A DNA stretch of 37,074 nucleotides from Bacteroidota bacterium (GTDB lineage: Bacteria; Bacteroidota; Rhodothermia; Balneolales; Balneolaceae), in contig JAAAOB010000085.1 of the NCBI GenBank assembly GCA_009909035.1, forward strand, positions 1-37,074. Reading direction: 5' to 3'. Made by a program: the position numbers and the translations under genes. Positions 10,559 through 18,476 of this stretch are shown here, one piece after another. Positions within the stretch are counted from its first letter, which is position 1, and each line of letters begins with the position of its first letter. The notes beneath the pieces are model-generated. The model ran no database searches, was not told the DNA's origin, and worked only from the letters and a program-made list of their open reading frames with translations.

Positions 10559-10647
10559 CTTTTGAGAGGTTGCCATATATTTTTTTGATTTCAGGTAAAT
10601 AAATCGTGATTTTGGATTCGTCACGCGCAAAACAGGGGAGGTTGGCG

Positions 10648-10656
10648 TGTGGATAA
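10648..10656 (-). promoter_or_regulatory. DnaA box (perfect), closest to dnaA
   Basis: Perfect TTATCCACA on the minus strand, 49 bases before the dnaA start codon. This position suits repression of dnaA transcription by DnaA itself as well as an origin role. Confidence 0.8.
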
Positions 10657-10691
10657 CTAACACGACTTTTGCAACTTTTTTTTAGAATATT

Positions 10692-10696
10692 GGAGG
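10692..10696 (+). promoter_or_regulatory. Ribosome binding site that fixes the dnaA TTG start
   Basis: GGAGG nine bases before the TTG at 10706. It stands out because many genes in this window lack a clear Shine-Dalgarno sequence, and it supports the rare start codon. Confidence 0.75.
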
Positions 10697-10705
10697 CTCA
10701 TACGC

Positions 10706-12151
10706 TTGGATACGGTTACTGCAGAAAGTGCCTGGGATGAATGTTTGGGAATAATTCAGGACAACATCAGCTATCAGAAATTTAAGTCCTGGTTTGAACC
10801 GATTGACCCGGTAAAACTTGAAAATGACACCTTAACGATACAGGTTCCCAGCCAGTTTTGGTATGAATGGCTCGAGGAACACTATTATAATATGCTTCGC
10901 TCCACAATTGCGAAGGTATTGGGGGAAAACGGCAAGCTTGAATACTCCGTTGTTGTAGAGAAATCTGATAAGTTAGAAGACAACCGCTCCATCCGTCTTC
11001 CCCAGCGCCCGGTGCCGCCATCCAAGCCGCAAGAGATGAACTCCTACACTGATTACCATCCCGGCAAGATCGAAAATCCGTTCGTTATACCTGGGATTCG
11101 GAAAACCAATATCGACTCCAATCTTAACGACAACTATATCTTTGAACGGTACATCGAAGGAGATTGCAACCGGCTGGCGCGGTCGGCAGCCATGGCCATT
11201 GCAGAAAATCCCGGGAAAAACTCTTTCAACCCGTTTTTTGTCTACGGCACCACCGGCCTCGGTAAAACCCACCTTGTGCAGAGCATCGGCAATAAAATTA
11301 AACAGGATTTTGGCGACCAGTTTTCTGTTCTCTACGTCTCATCCGAAACATTTACAAACGAATTTGTTCAGGCTATCCGAAACAACCGGGCCAGCGAATT
11401 CTCCATGTACTACCGCAACATTGATGTGTTGATTGTGGACGATATCCAGTTTTTCAGCGGTAAGGAGAAAACACAGGAAGAGTTTTTTCATATTTTTAAT
11501 TCGCTCCATCAGGAGGGCAAGCAGATTATACTTAGCAGCGACCGGGCCCCCAAAGATGTGCCCGATATCGAAGAGCGCCTGATCTCCCGGTTCAGCTGGG
11601 GATTGAGTGCAGACCTCCAGATTCCCGAATATGAAACCCGCTACGCCATCCTTGAGCGGAAGGCTAACGATAACGGGATCACCATTGATCCAAAGATTAT
11701 TGAATTTATCGCCTATAACTTCAAGTCGAATGTGCGCGACCTTGAGGGGGCCATCATTAAGCTGCTGGCCACCGCCTCTTTAAAGCACGTGGATGAGATT
11801 GACCTTGTAATGGCCAAAAACGTGCTGAAAGATATGGTTAAAAGCTCGCAGACACAGATCTCAATTGAGGTAATTCAAAACTGCGTGTGCGAATATTTTG
11901 ATATTGATACCAATAAAGTGCGTGAAAAAACGAGAAAGCAGGAGATCGTGGAAGCACGGCAGGTGGCGATGTACCTGTCGAAGAAGTACACCAAATCAAG
12001 TCTGAAAACCATCGGCCTGCAGTTTGGCGGCCGGGACCACTCCACCGTGATCCATGCCATCACAACCATCGAAGAGCGGCTCTCAACAAATCCCAAGCAC
12101 AAGCGGATCCTCAAGGAGCTTGAACAGAAACTGGAAGTTGCAACGATTTAA
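10706..12151 (+). CDS. dnaA: Chromosomal replication initiator protein DnaA, TTG start
   Basis: AAA+ ATPase that binds DnaA boxes, opens the origin and loads the helicase. Domain I is residues 1-about 85 (SAWDECLGIIQDNIS at the start), followed by a short proline-containing linker. Domain III has Walker A GTTGLGKTH at 181-189, Walker B LIVDD at 242-246, and the sensor/arginine-finger region EERLISRFSWG. Domain IV carries the DnaA signature GGRDHSTVIHAITTIEERL at 441-459. At 481 residues it is full length. The start codon is TTG at 10706, preceded by GGAGG (10692-10696) at a good 9-base spacing. No upstream ATG fits and the next in-frame ATG would cut into domain I. Three DnaA boxes lie upstream. 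folB follows after 11 bases. Confidence 0.98.
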   Translation: MDTVTAESAWDECLGIIQDNISYQKFKSWFEPIDPVKLENDTLTIQVPSQFWYEWLEEHYYNMLRSTIAKVLGENGKLEYSVVVEKSDKLEDNRSIRLPQRPVPPSKPQEMNSYTDYHPGKIENPFVIPGIRKTNIDSNLNDNYIFERYIEGDCNRLARSAAMAIAENPGKNSFNPFFVYGTTGLGKTHLVQSIGNKIKQDFGDQFSVLYVSSETFTNEFVQAIRNNRASEFSMYYRNIDVLIVDDIQFFSGKEKTQEEFFHIFNSLHQEGKQIILSSDRAPKDVPDIEERLISRFSWGLSADLQIPEYETRYAILERKANDNGITIDPKIIEFIAYNFKSNVRDLEGAIIKLLATASLKHVDEIDLVMAKNVLKDMVKSSQTQISIEVIQNCVCEYFDIDTNKVREKTRKQEIVEARQVAMYLSKKYTKSSLKTIGLQFGGRDHSTVIHAITTIEERLSTNPKHKRILKELEQKLEVATI

Positions 12152-12162
12152 CCCGGGCCCGG

Positions 12163-12528
12163 ATGTTGGACCGCATCACCATTAAGTCTCTCAAATTTCA
12201 CGCAAAGCACGGACACAACGAGCAGGAGCGCATCGACGGAAACACCTTCGAAGTGGATGTTGTGGCCTATGGCGCGTTCAGGGAGGCTGCTGCTAAGGAT
12301 AATAACCTGCAGGAGACATTCAACTATCAAAAAGCTGAAGAGGCCTCAAGCAGGGTGATGTTCGGGCCGTCGCGCAAGCTGATTGAGACGCTCTGTTCGG
12401 AGATTGGCGACCAGATTTTTGCAGACTATCCCATTGTTCAACAACTGAGCGTTTCGGTTCGGAAGCTCTCTCCGCCTATTGAAACCGAGGCCGCCTACGC
12501 CGAGATAACCATGCAATGGAACCGGTAA
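12163..12528 (+). CDS. folB: Dihydroneopterin aldolase
   Basis: Cleaves 7,8-dihydroneopterin to 6-hydroxymethyl-dihydropterin and glycolaldehyde in folate synthesis. At 121 residues it is the normal size for this octameric enzyme. The family pattern is visible: FHAKHGHNEQERIDGNTFEVDV near the N-terminus with the active-site glutamate, TFNYQKAEE in the middle, SRKLIETL, and the late VRKLSPPI segment with the conserved lysine. The gene starts 11 bases after dnaA, and its end overlaps folK by 13 bases, so the product of FolB is made next to the enzyme that uses it. Confidence 0.95.
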   Translation: MLDRITIKSLKFHAKHGHNEQERIDGNTFEVDVVAYGAFREAAAKDNNLQETFNYQKAEEASSRVMFGPSRKLIETLCSEIGDQIFADYPIVQQLSVSVRKLSPPIETEAAYAEITMQWNR

Positions 12529-13004
12529 TCGTCGCCGCCGGTTCGAACCTGGGGGATCGCCACCGGATGCTCCTGGAGGCCGGGAGATTCCTGGAATCTC
12601 TCTCAGAGAACCGTATTCGTAAATCCTCTGTTTGGGAGTCGGAGCCGGTAGGGCCATCGAAATTCACGTTCCTCAATTCCGCGGCACGTCTCTCTACCTC
12701 GCTGAAGCCGGCGGAGCTGCTAAAAAACCTGAAAGATTTTGAGCTGAACATGGGGCGTAGAGCATCGGCCCGGCGCTGGGGGCCACGCATCCTGGATCTC
12801 GACATCATAGCGTATGGCGACTTGGTGATTCGTAAGGAGAATCTTATTATTCCTCACCCTGAATACTCGCGCAGGCTGTTTGTTCTGCTGCCTATGATGG
12901 AAATTACAGAAACCTGGACTGATCCCGTCAGTGGCCGGTCGGTTGAAGACCATTTGAACAGCGCCCCGGATATGGACATTAAAAAAACGAACCTAACGTG
13001 GTGA
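12516..13004 (+). CDS. folK: 2-amino-4-hydroxy-6-hydroxymethyldihydropteridine pyrophosphokinase (HPPK)
   Basis: Transfers pyrophosphate from ATP to 6-hydroxymethyl-7,8-dihydropterin, the step after FolB in folate synthesis. At 162 residues it is a complete single-domain HPPK. It starts with the typical AAGSNLGDR and has the signature RRWGPRILDLDII at 86-98, with the Mg2+-binding aspartates D94 and D96. PHPEYSRRLFVLLPM follows at 113-127. The gene overlaps folB by 13 bases and ends 1 base before the kinase gene start, so it is clearly part of the dnaA operon. Confidence 0.96.
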   Translation: MEPVIVAAGSNLGDRHRMLLEAGRFLESLSENRIRKSSVWESEPVGPSKFTFLNSAARLSTSLKPAELLKNLKDFELNMGRRASARRWGPRILDLDIIAYGDLVIRKENLIIPHPEYSRRLFVLLPMMEITETWTDPVSGRSVEDHLNSAPDMDIKKTNLTW

Positions 13005-13005
13005 C

Positions 13006-13650
13006 ATGCCAAACAGTTTTGACTTTATTGCAATTGAGGGTGTAATCGGAGCGGGAAAAACCTCTCTTGCCAAACTTTTTTCCGAACGACACAACGCCCG
13101 GCTGGTACTGGAGCAGTTTGAAGAAAATCCTTTTTTGCCAAAATTTTATGAAGACCGTCAGCGTTATGCCTTTCAAACGCAGCTCGCATTCCTGGCCAGC
13201 CGGTTTAAACAGCAGCAAAAAATGACCAACCGCGAGCTGTTTGATGATTTTGTGATTTCGGACTACATTTTTGAAAAAGATCGAATTTTCGCCCGTCTGA
13301 ACCTGGACGATGACGAGCTATCACTTTACGATAATATATTTGGCATTATGGCGGGTATTGCTGCAAAACCTGACCTGGTCATTTACCTGCAGAGCTCCGT
13401 AGACCGGCTGATGGAGAACATCGAATCGCGTGGCCGAGACTACGAAAAACAGATAACCGAAGAGTACCTCAGGGAGCTGTCAGACTCCTATAACAAATTT
13501 TTCTACCGCTACGATAAATCCCCGTTGATGATCGTCAATGCAACGGAGATCGATTTTGTACACAATCCGGATCATTTATCGTATCTTGAGGAGCAGATAT
13601 TTAATCAACCCATACGCAGCAACACACATATTCACATTATTCCTGATTAA
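13006..13650 (+). CDS. Deoxynucleoside kinase (dAK/dGK-like)
   Basis: Phosphorylates deoxynucleosides for salvage into dNTP pools. At 214 residues it matches the dNK/dCK/dGK family. The P-loop GVIGAGKT is at 12-19. The ISDYIFEKDRIFA segment at 85-97 corresponds to the DRS region of related kinases (with DY in place of DR). The arginine-rich lid SRGRDYEK is at 141-148. The first residues FIAIEGVIGAGKTSLA are typical for bacterial deoxyadenosine/deoxyguanosine kinases. The base preference cannot be read safely. It starts 1 base after folK and overlaps the next gene by 1 base (TAATG). Confidence 0.9.
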   Translation: MPNSFDFIAIEGVIGAGKTSLAKLFSERHNARLVLEQFEENPFLPKFYEDRQRYAFQTQLAFLASRFKQQQKMTNRELFDDFVISDYIFEKDRIFARLNLDDDELSLYDNIFGIMAGIAAKPDLVIYLQSSVDRLMENIESRGRDYEKQITEEYLRELSDSYNKFFYRYDKSPLMIVNATEIDFVHNPDHLSYLEEQIFNQPIRSNTHIHIIPD

Positions 13651-13865
13651 TGTTTTTACGTACGCTATTTTTTGCCCTTTTACTCTATGTGCTGTACCGC
13701 TTTCTTATGCGGAAGCTGGGCGGTAACCGTTCAGCCCGCAGTAACCGGCAAAAAACGGCCTTCAACCCCCGTAACGGTCAGTCCGCCAACGAAAAGCGGC
13801 GAAAGAATCTTGATCAGATTGAAGAAGCTGAATTTGAAGATATAACCGAAAAAGAGAAGAATTAA
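13650..13865 (+). CDS. Small single-pass membrane protein (DUF4834-like)
   Basis: A 71-residue protein with one N-terminal membrane helix (residues about 2-19, LRTLFFALLLYVLYRFL), then a basic stretch (RSARSNRQK) and an acidic end (EEAEFEDITEKEKN). The layout resembles the small DUF4834 proteins often found near kinase genes in Bacteroidota, but I cannot confirm that. The start ATG overlaps the stop of the kinase gene by one base, and the TPR gene begins 6 bases after its stop, so translational coupling is likely. Function unknown. Confidence 0.75.
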   Translation: MFLRTLFFALLLYVLYRFLMRKLGGNRSARSNRQKTAFNPRNGQSANEKRRKNLDQIEEAEFEDITEKEKN

Positions 13866-13871
13866 CAATTT

Positions 13872-14414
13872 ATGAGTTTTGAAGAAAAGCACAAAAAAGG
13901 ATATGAGCTTTTACACGAGAAAGATCTCGACAAAAGTCTCGACGTGGCGCGATCGCTGCAGCGGATGAACCCGGATGCCCCGGAGGGATATACCCTTGAG
14001 GGCGAAGTGATGCAGAAGCTGAACCAGTGGGAGAGCAGCATTAAATCCCTGAATGACGCCATCGAAAAAGACAGCGATAATGGACGCCTCTATAATCTCA
14101 GGGGCTATGCGCACCTGAATCTCGATGCGCCCGCAAAGGCGAAAAAGGATTTTGAAAAAGCCATTGCACTCGATAACCTGCCCTCGGCCCACCGGAACCT
14201 TGTTCTCTACAAGCTGATGGACGGGAAAGGACAGGAAGCGATTCAATACCTGCTGGACCGTATCAAAGCGGACCCTAAAGATGTTGAAAACTGGATCCTG
14301 ATGGGCGATCTCATGAAAAAAGGCGGCCATGATGCCAAGGCAAAAACCTACTACGAACAGGCCCAAAAAATGGATCCCGCAAATGAATACGTTAAAAACC
14401 AGCTGGATGAATAA
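13872..14414 (+). CDS. Tetratricopeptide-repeat protein
   Basis: A 180-residue soluble protein without a signal peptide, made of about four TPR helix pairs. Repeats are visible around residues 37-70 (EGYTLEGEVMQKLNQWESSI), 71-104 (GRLYNLRGYAHLNLDAPAKA) and 139-172 (ENWILMGDLMKKGGHDAKAK), with the conserved W/L-G-Y-A-P-like positions. TPR folds bind partner proteins; the partner here is unknown. It is the last gene of the dnaA-folBK-kinase run and lies 6 bases after the small membrane protein. Confidence 0.88.
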   Translation: MSFEEKHKKGYELLHEKDLDKSLDVARSLQRMNPDAPEGYTLEGEVMQKLNQWESSIKSLNDAIEKDSDNGRLYNLRGYAHLNLDAPAKAKKDFEKAIALDNLPSAHRNLVLYKLMDGKGQEAIQYLLDRIKADPKDVENWILMGDLMKKGGHDAKAKTYYEQAQKMDPANEYVKNQLDE

Positions 14415-14477
14415 GATTCCGGGTGGCAGGCAGTAGTGAATACACCCTGTAACCAAAAATAGTATCTCTACCATTTT

Positions 14478-15575
14478 ATGAACCGGCAGATATCGCGACG
14501 CTCTTTTCTAAAACAAACGGGAACAGCTCTTGCCGCGGGTTCGCTCGGCTTTCCGTCCATTCTGTTCCGCCGCCGGAAAACGAAGCTCGGTGTGGCTCTT
14601 GTTGGCTTGGGCAGCTATGCCACCGGGCAACTTGCCCCGGCACTGCAGGAAACCGAGCACTGCGAACTGCGGGGAATTGTTACGGGCACCCCCTCCAAAA
14701 TCCCTGTGTGGCAGGAGCGCTATGGAATTCCGGACCAAAATGTGTATAGCTATGAAACACTGCCTGATGTAGCAAACAACGACGATATTGATGTGATCTA
14801 TATTGTGACACCACCCGGCATTCACGCCAGGGATGCCATTGTAGCAGCAGAAGCAGGTAAACATGTCTGGTGCGAAAAACCGATGGCGATGAATCCCGAC
14901 GAGTGCCAGGCAATCATTGATGCGGCAAACAAAAGCGGTGTACAGCTCACCATCGGCTACCGGATGCAGCATGAGCCAAACACACAGACCATTATTCGCT
15001 ATGGAGAACAGCAAACGTATGGCGCAATCACGGGGGTAGAAACCGGCGCCGGGTACAGCGGGGCCCATCGCGACCCTGACAACTGGCGGCGAATTGCCCG
15101 TCTTGGCGGCGGCGCCCTCTATGATATGGGAGTCTACCCGATCAACGCCGCACGGTACGCCACGGGGATGGAACCGGTGATGGTGAGAGGACGTCAGTGG
15201 TCCGACCGGGAGGAAATGTATTCGGAGGTAGACGAACACACCGATTTTGAGCTGATGTTTCCGGGGGATCTTACAGCCAAAGGCGAAACCAGTTTTGGTA
15301 ACTCTACAAACTACCTGAATGTGGAGTGCACGGATGGATGGTATAAGTTAAGCCCGATGCAGTCGTACCGTGGCGTGCAGGGAGAAACCAGCGATGGCAC
15401 ACAGCTCCCGCCGGCCGGAATCAACCAGCAGGCCCGCCAGATGGATGACAATGCCCTGGCCATCAAAGAGAACAGAAAGCCCCTGGTGCCCGGCGAAGAG
15501 GGACTGGCCGATATCCGGATCGTACGAGCGATTATGGAGTCATCATCCCGGGATGAAGAGTGGATCCGGCTTTAA
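14478..15575 (+). CDS. Tat-exported Gfo/Idh/MocA-family oxidoreductase (glucose-fructose oxidoreductase-like)
   Basis: An NAD(P)-dependent oxidoreductase, most likely acting on a sugar or sugar derivative. The N-terminus has a twin-arginine signal (SRRSFLKQTG, residues 6-15) with a hydrophobic stretch up to about residue 30, so it should be exported folded with its cofactor. The Rossmann motif VALVGLGSYATG is at 39-50. The catalytic lysine is K134 in CEKPMA. The downstream segment DNWRRIARLGGGALYDMGVYPINAARY resembles glucose-fructose oxidoreductase. At 365 residues it is full length. It starts 63 bases after the TPR gene and may be a separate unit. The actual substrate is not evident. Confidence 0.9.
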   Translation: MNRQISRRSFLKQTGTALAAGSLGFPSILFRRRKTKLGVALVGLGSYATGQLAPALQETEHCELRGIVTGTPSKIPVWQERYGIPDQNVYSYETLPDVANNDDIDVIYIVTPPGIHARDAIVAAEAGKHVWCEKPMAMNPDECQAIIDAANKSGVQLTIGYRMQHEPNTQTIIRYGEQQTYGAITGVETGAGYSGAHRDPDNWRRIARLGGGALYDMGVYPINAARYATGMEPVMVRGRQWSDREEMYSEVDEHTDFELMFPGDLTAKGETSFGNSTNYLNVECTDGWYKLSPMQSYRGVQGETSDGTQLPPAGINQQARQMDDNALAIKENRKPLVPGEEGLADIRIVRAIMESSSRDEEWIRL

Positions 15576-15655
15576 TTAATTGCACGCCGGACCAGTCTGA
15601 ATCGCCCGTCTTTCTCCAAACACTACCGGCGGTCCGAAAATAAAACCACGGTTGG

Positions 15656-16384
15656 TTAAAGCATAATTTCAATCCCGATACCGGCCCTGAACCCACTCAT
15701 ATCGGCACCGGTGGTTCCGCCGGGATCGGTACCCGGCAGCGCAACCTCCTCACCCTCCCGGTAGAGCCGTGAGTAGAGCGAGATATCGTAACCGCCCCGC
15801 AGGGATAGAATCATCCGTCCAATACTACGCTCAGCAAGGAGAAACAGCTCACTACTGACGCCCCGGTGCGTAAACTCCAGTTCATCCTGCAGCTGACTCT
15901 CTTCAAGTCTCACGTACTCTGTGAGCCCGTACGTTCCCCATAAAAAGCCCGGTGCTACTCCGCCATAGAATCTGGTTTCGCCACTCGGTGATGGGTCCCG
16001 TAGAAACTGAAATGCGGCTGAAAACCCTATACGATTCGCTTTTAAAACGGTGTCGAATCCCGTCTCTCCGGAGAAGTCGGCGTAATGGAATCGGCTCCCG
16101 GTGGAATGAAAGTGATATCGAGCGGCTGTTTTGAATCGCTCCCTGCGCATGGAAAAAGAGACGCCGAAGCTGTAAAAATTTGGGAACTCCTCCACTGCCT
16201 CCAGCGGAACAGGCCAGTTGAAGTCTTCAGACAGTCTGTTTTCAAAATCCGAAAGCTGGCCCAGGTTGTAGGAGTTGTACCCCGCATGCACCCCGGCACT
16301 GAAGGTATTCTCTTGTGCGTCTGCCCCTGCGGCTGTGGCCAGGGTCATCATCAGTATCAGCATGCAGAGGTATGGTAGTTTCAT
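15656..16384 (-). CDS. Predicted outer-membrane beta-barrel protein
   Basis: With the start at 16384 the protein begins MKLPYLCMLILMMTLATAAGADA, a good signal peptide. The longer open frame reaching back to 16555 would overlap the upstream gene and hide this signal, so I reject it. The 242-residue product has alternating strands (FSAGVHAGYNSYNLGQ, FKTAARYHFHSTGSRFHYADF, ILSLRGGYDISLYSRLY) and ends GFRAGIGIEIML, like an 8- to 10-strand barrel. No known family is recognised. It follows the lipoprotein gene by 31 bases on the same strand, so the two probably act together at the outer membrane. Confidence 0.72.
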   Translation of the reverse strand: MKLPYLCMLILMMTLATAAGADAQENTFSAGVHAGYNSYNLGQLSDFENRLSEDFNWPVPLEAVEEFPNFYSFGVSFSMRRERFKTAARYHFHSTGSRFHYADFSGETGFDTVLKANRIGFSAAFQFLRDPSPSGETRFYGGVAPGFLWGTYGLTEYVRLEESQLQDELEFTHRGVSSELFLLAERSIGRMILSLRGGYDISLYSRLYREGEEVALPGTDPGGTTGADMSGFRAGIGIEIML

Positions 16385-16415
16385 GGTTTGTGGGCGGTTT
16401 GTTATAAAAGAGGAT

Positions 16416-18356
16416 CTACTTAAGCTCATCAATCCACTCATAAATTCCGTTATTAAGCCAAACGACGTCACGTAAGGCGTGATACAATTCATCCAGCGCC
16501 ACTTTTTCGTAGCTGATCTTCTCAATGAGTGAGCCGTCATCCAAACTGCGTACAATCAGCCCGCCTTCGGATTCGCTGACGTAGGAAAAGTGATTTTCCT
16601 CAAGATTGTGTGAATAGCCGCGGTGGTCATCCGGAAAGGTCATGGACCAAACCAGGGAATTCCCTTCAATGGTACGGACTTCTATGGTTTCCAGATCGGG
16701 CCCTGATGTTGACAGGCCAACATACGAAATGCCGTCTTCAAGAAAACCGGATGCATTAACGGTCAGTGGAGAGTAGAAATGTTCCAGAGAGCCATTTGCA
16801 TATTTAAAAATACCGGGATCCCGCCAAATATCCTCAATGTAGGCGATCACATACTCCCCGCCGGGGTGGACATCACCATAAGATTTCCCCCTGACGTCAA
16901 AATGGGTGCCGCTGAGCTTCTGCTCTGTATCCACATTCAGCGCGCCAATTCCACTCCGATACCAGTACCTATAGCCGCTCTTGTAGCCCGTGGCATGCCA
17001 GAGGTTGCCGGTATCATCCAGCCTCATGTTGGAAATCAACGGGAAATCGACATCGGTATAGATCTCTCTCAAGTCGATCTCTTTTTTAATTTGAAGTGTT
17101 GACATATCATAAATACGTAACACCGGGTTATCGGCAAACAGAATTTCGTTTCGGGCTTTCGAAAACGCAAGGAAATCCATGGTTAATGTATCCCCCGACG
17201 ACTCCACCTCTTTAGAGTTGATGACCTCCAGGGTGGATTCATCAAGATGATAGAGAATGCCGTCTGCGTACATCAGGTAGTGTTGACTCTGGTTGTTGTA
17301 GAGCATAAATCGAACCTTGCGAATATCGCTGCCAAAGGTCTGTCCTACCGTAATATCCACCGGGTGTAAAGAGCTTGGCTCGTAAAATTCAGTGGAGCTG
17401 TCAAATGGAGAGGCGGATTTAGTTGCAAGATAGAACCGGTTGCGCGTACCAAGCGGCGTCGGAATCGTGGTGCTGGTTTGCTCCACGTCGAATATTTCTG
17501 CAAGTGTGCCGGGATCGACCCCGGAATCGGATTGCGCATTTTTAACGATAGAGTAGGAGAAAAAAGAGAGCGGGAACCTGGTTTTGTTCCAGGAAATGAT
17601 GGTTTCTGAGGTATATTGTGAGGTCACATCAACCACCTCGGTGGGCCTGACAGGTGTTGAAAATGTTGCGATCACGCCGAGCTTGTTTCCTCTTCTGCGT
17701 AAATCGACAGCCCGGATGGCGTATGTTCTGTCGCGGCCGTCGTAATTGAGGTCGATCCAGGAGGTAGAGTCGGCCGCCCCGATAAAGGCGCGCTGGCATC
17801 CATCGGAACAAATTTCATACTCACGTACAGAGTACCCCTTGAACCGGGGGCGATCGTATGGTTCCCACTCCAGCTTCAGGGAGCCATCCTCCAGTAGCGT
17901 GAATTCCGGCGCTTCAATCTGGTTCATTTCGCCGTTATCCACCCATATCTTCTTCTCCGTATTGAACGTGATGCTTTTTTCGACCCCCAGCCGTTCCGCG
18001 AGGCTTCCGGTACCGGATCGTGCTGTTGCCACAAGGGATGCGTTATAGATGCCGTCCGGCATGGTTGTGGTATCCCACACCAGCGGCTCGCCCTCCCCGG
18101 CTTCTGCAACAATGTCTCCATTAAGGGTGAGGAACACCTCGAGAGAGAAAAGATCTACCTCAATATCCACATCATACCCGATGGTTACACGATCCCAGAC
18201 GCCAAGCGTTTCGGGCTCCTCATTCCAGGAGATCTGCAATGGGGCCGGTTCCGGGTTGATCTCCACGTAATTCTCTTCATCCGGGCTGTAGACCAGGGAA
18301 TCGCATGCTGTGATGAATAAAAGCAGAGCCGTTACCAGGAAAACCCGTTGCATCAT
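16416..18356 (-). CDS. Large lipoprotein with fibronectin-type-III-like and propeller-like regions
   Basis: A 646-residue lipoprotein. The lipobox LLLFITAC places the lipidated cysteine at residue 18. Residues about 40-130 look like an Ig-like domain. Residues about 140-330 contain two segments of fibronectin-III character (APEFTLLEDGSLKLEWEPY; EVVDVTSQYTSETIISWN). The C-terminal half has repeated beta patterns such as KVRFMLYNNQSQHYLMYADG and GLIVRSLDDGSLIEKISYE that suggest a WD/PQQ-like propeller. No catalytic motif was seen. It is the first gene of a two-gene unit with the barrel protein downstream. Function is unknown; surface binding or sensing is inference. Confidence 0.8.
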   Translation of the reverse strand: MMQRVFLVTALLLFITACDSLVYSPDEENYVEINPEPAPLQISWNEEPETLGVWDRVTIGYDVDIEVDLFSLEVFLTLNGDIVAEAGEGEPLVWDTTTMPDGIYNASLVATARSGTGSLAERLGVEKSITFNTEKKIWVDNGEMNQIEAPEFTLLEDGSLKLEWEPYDRPRFKGYSVREYEICSDGCQRAFIGAADSTSWIDLNYDGRDRTYAIRAVDLRRRGNKLGVIATFSTPVRPTEVVDVTSQYTSETIISWNKTRFPLSFFSYSIVKNAQSDSGVDPGTLAEIFDVEQTSTTIPTPLGTRNRFYLATKSASPFDSSTEFYEPSSLHPVDITVGQTFGSDIRKVRFMLYNNQSQHYLMYADGILYHLDESTLEVINSKEVESSGDTLTMDFLAFSKARNEILFADNPVLRIYDMSTLQIKKEIDLREIYTDVDFPLISNMRLDDTGNLWHATGYKSGYRYWYRSGIGALNVDTEQKLSGTHFDVRGKSYGDVHPGGEYVIAYIEDIWRDPGIFKYANGSLEHFYSPLTVNASGFLEDGISYVGLSTSGPDLETIEVRTIEGNSLVWSMTFPDDHRGYSHNLEENHFSYVSESEGGLIVRSLDDGSLIEKISYEKVALDELYHALRDVVWLNNGIYEWIDELK

Positions 18357-18476
18357 AATTGAAAGATGGTGAAGAGATCTGCAGGTGTTGCTGGTCTATA
18401 GGCTGTGTAGCCGGGCAAATCCGTTTTTAAAAATTTCGAGATGATACCAATAAATTGCCTTATTCCAAACTGTGGC

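Larger units (their letters stand above)
10318..10705. other. oriC: Candidate replication origin / dnaA upstream region
   Basis: A 388-bp gene-free, AT-rich stretch between prmC and dnaA. It contains three perfect 9-mers TGTGGATAA (reverse complement of the consensus DnaA box TTATCCACA), at 10387-10395, 10550-10558 and 10648-10656, all in the same orientation. A degenerate fourth, TGTGGAAAA, is at 10398-10406. AT-rich segments near 10441-10510 and 10561-10612 could serve as unwinding elements. DnaA-box clusters next to dnaA often mark oriC. They could also serve only for autoregulation of dnaA. A GC-skew switch over the whole genome would decide. Confidence 0.7.

Noticed and set aside
14508-15239. 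Antisense open frame inside the Gfo/Idh/MocA gene
   Set aside because: Cys/His-rich low-plausibility translation opposite a well-supported gene.
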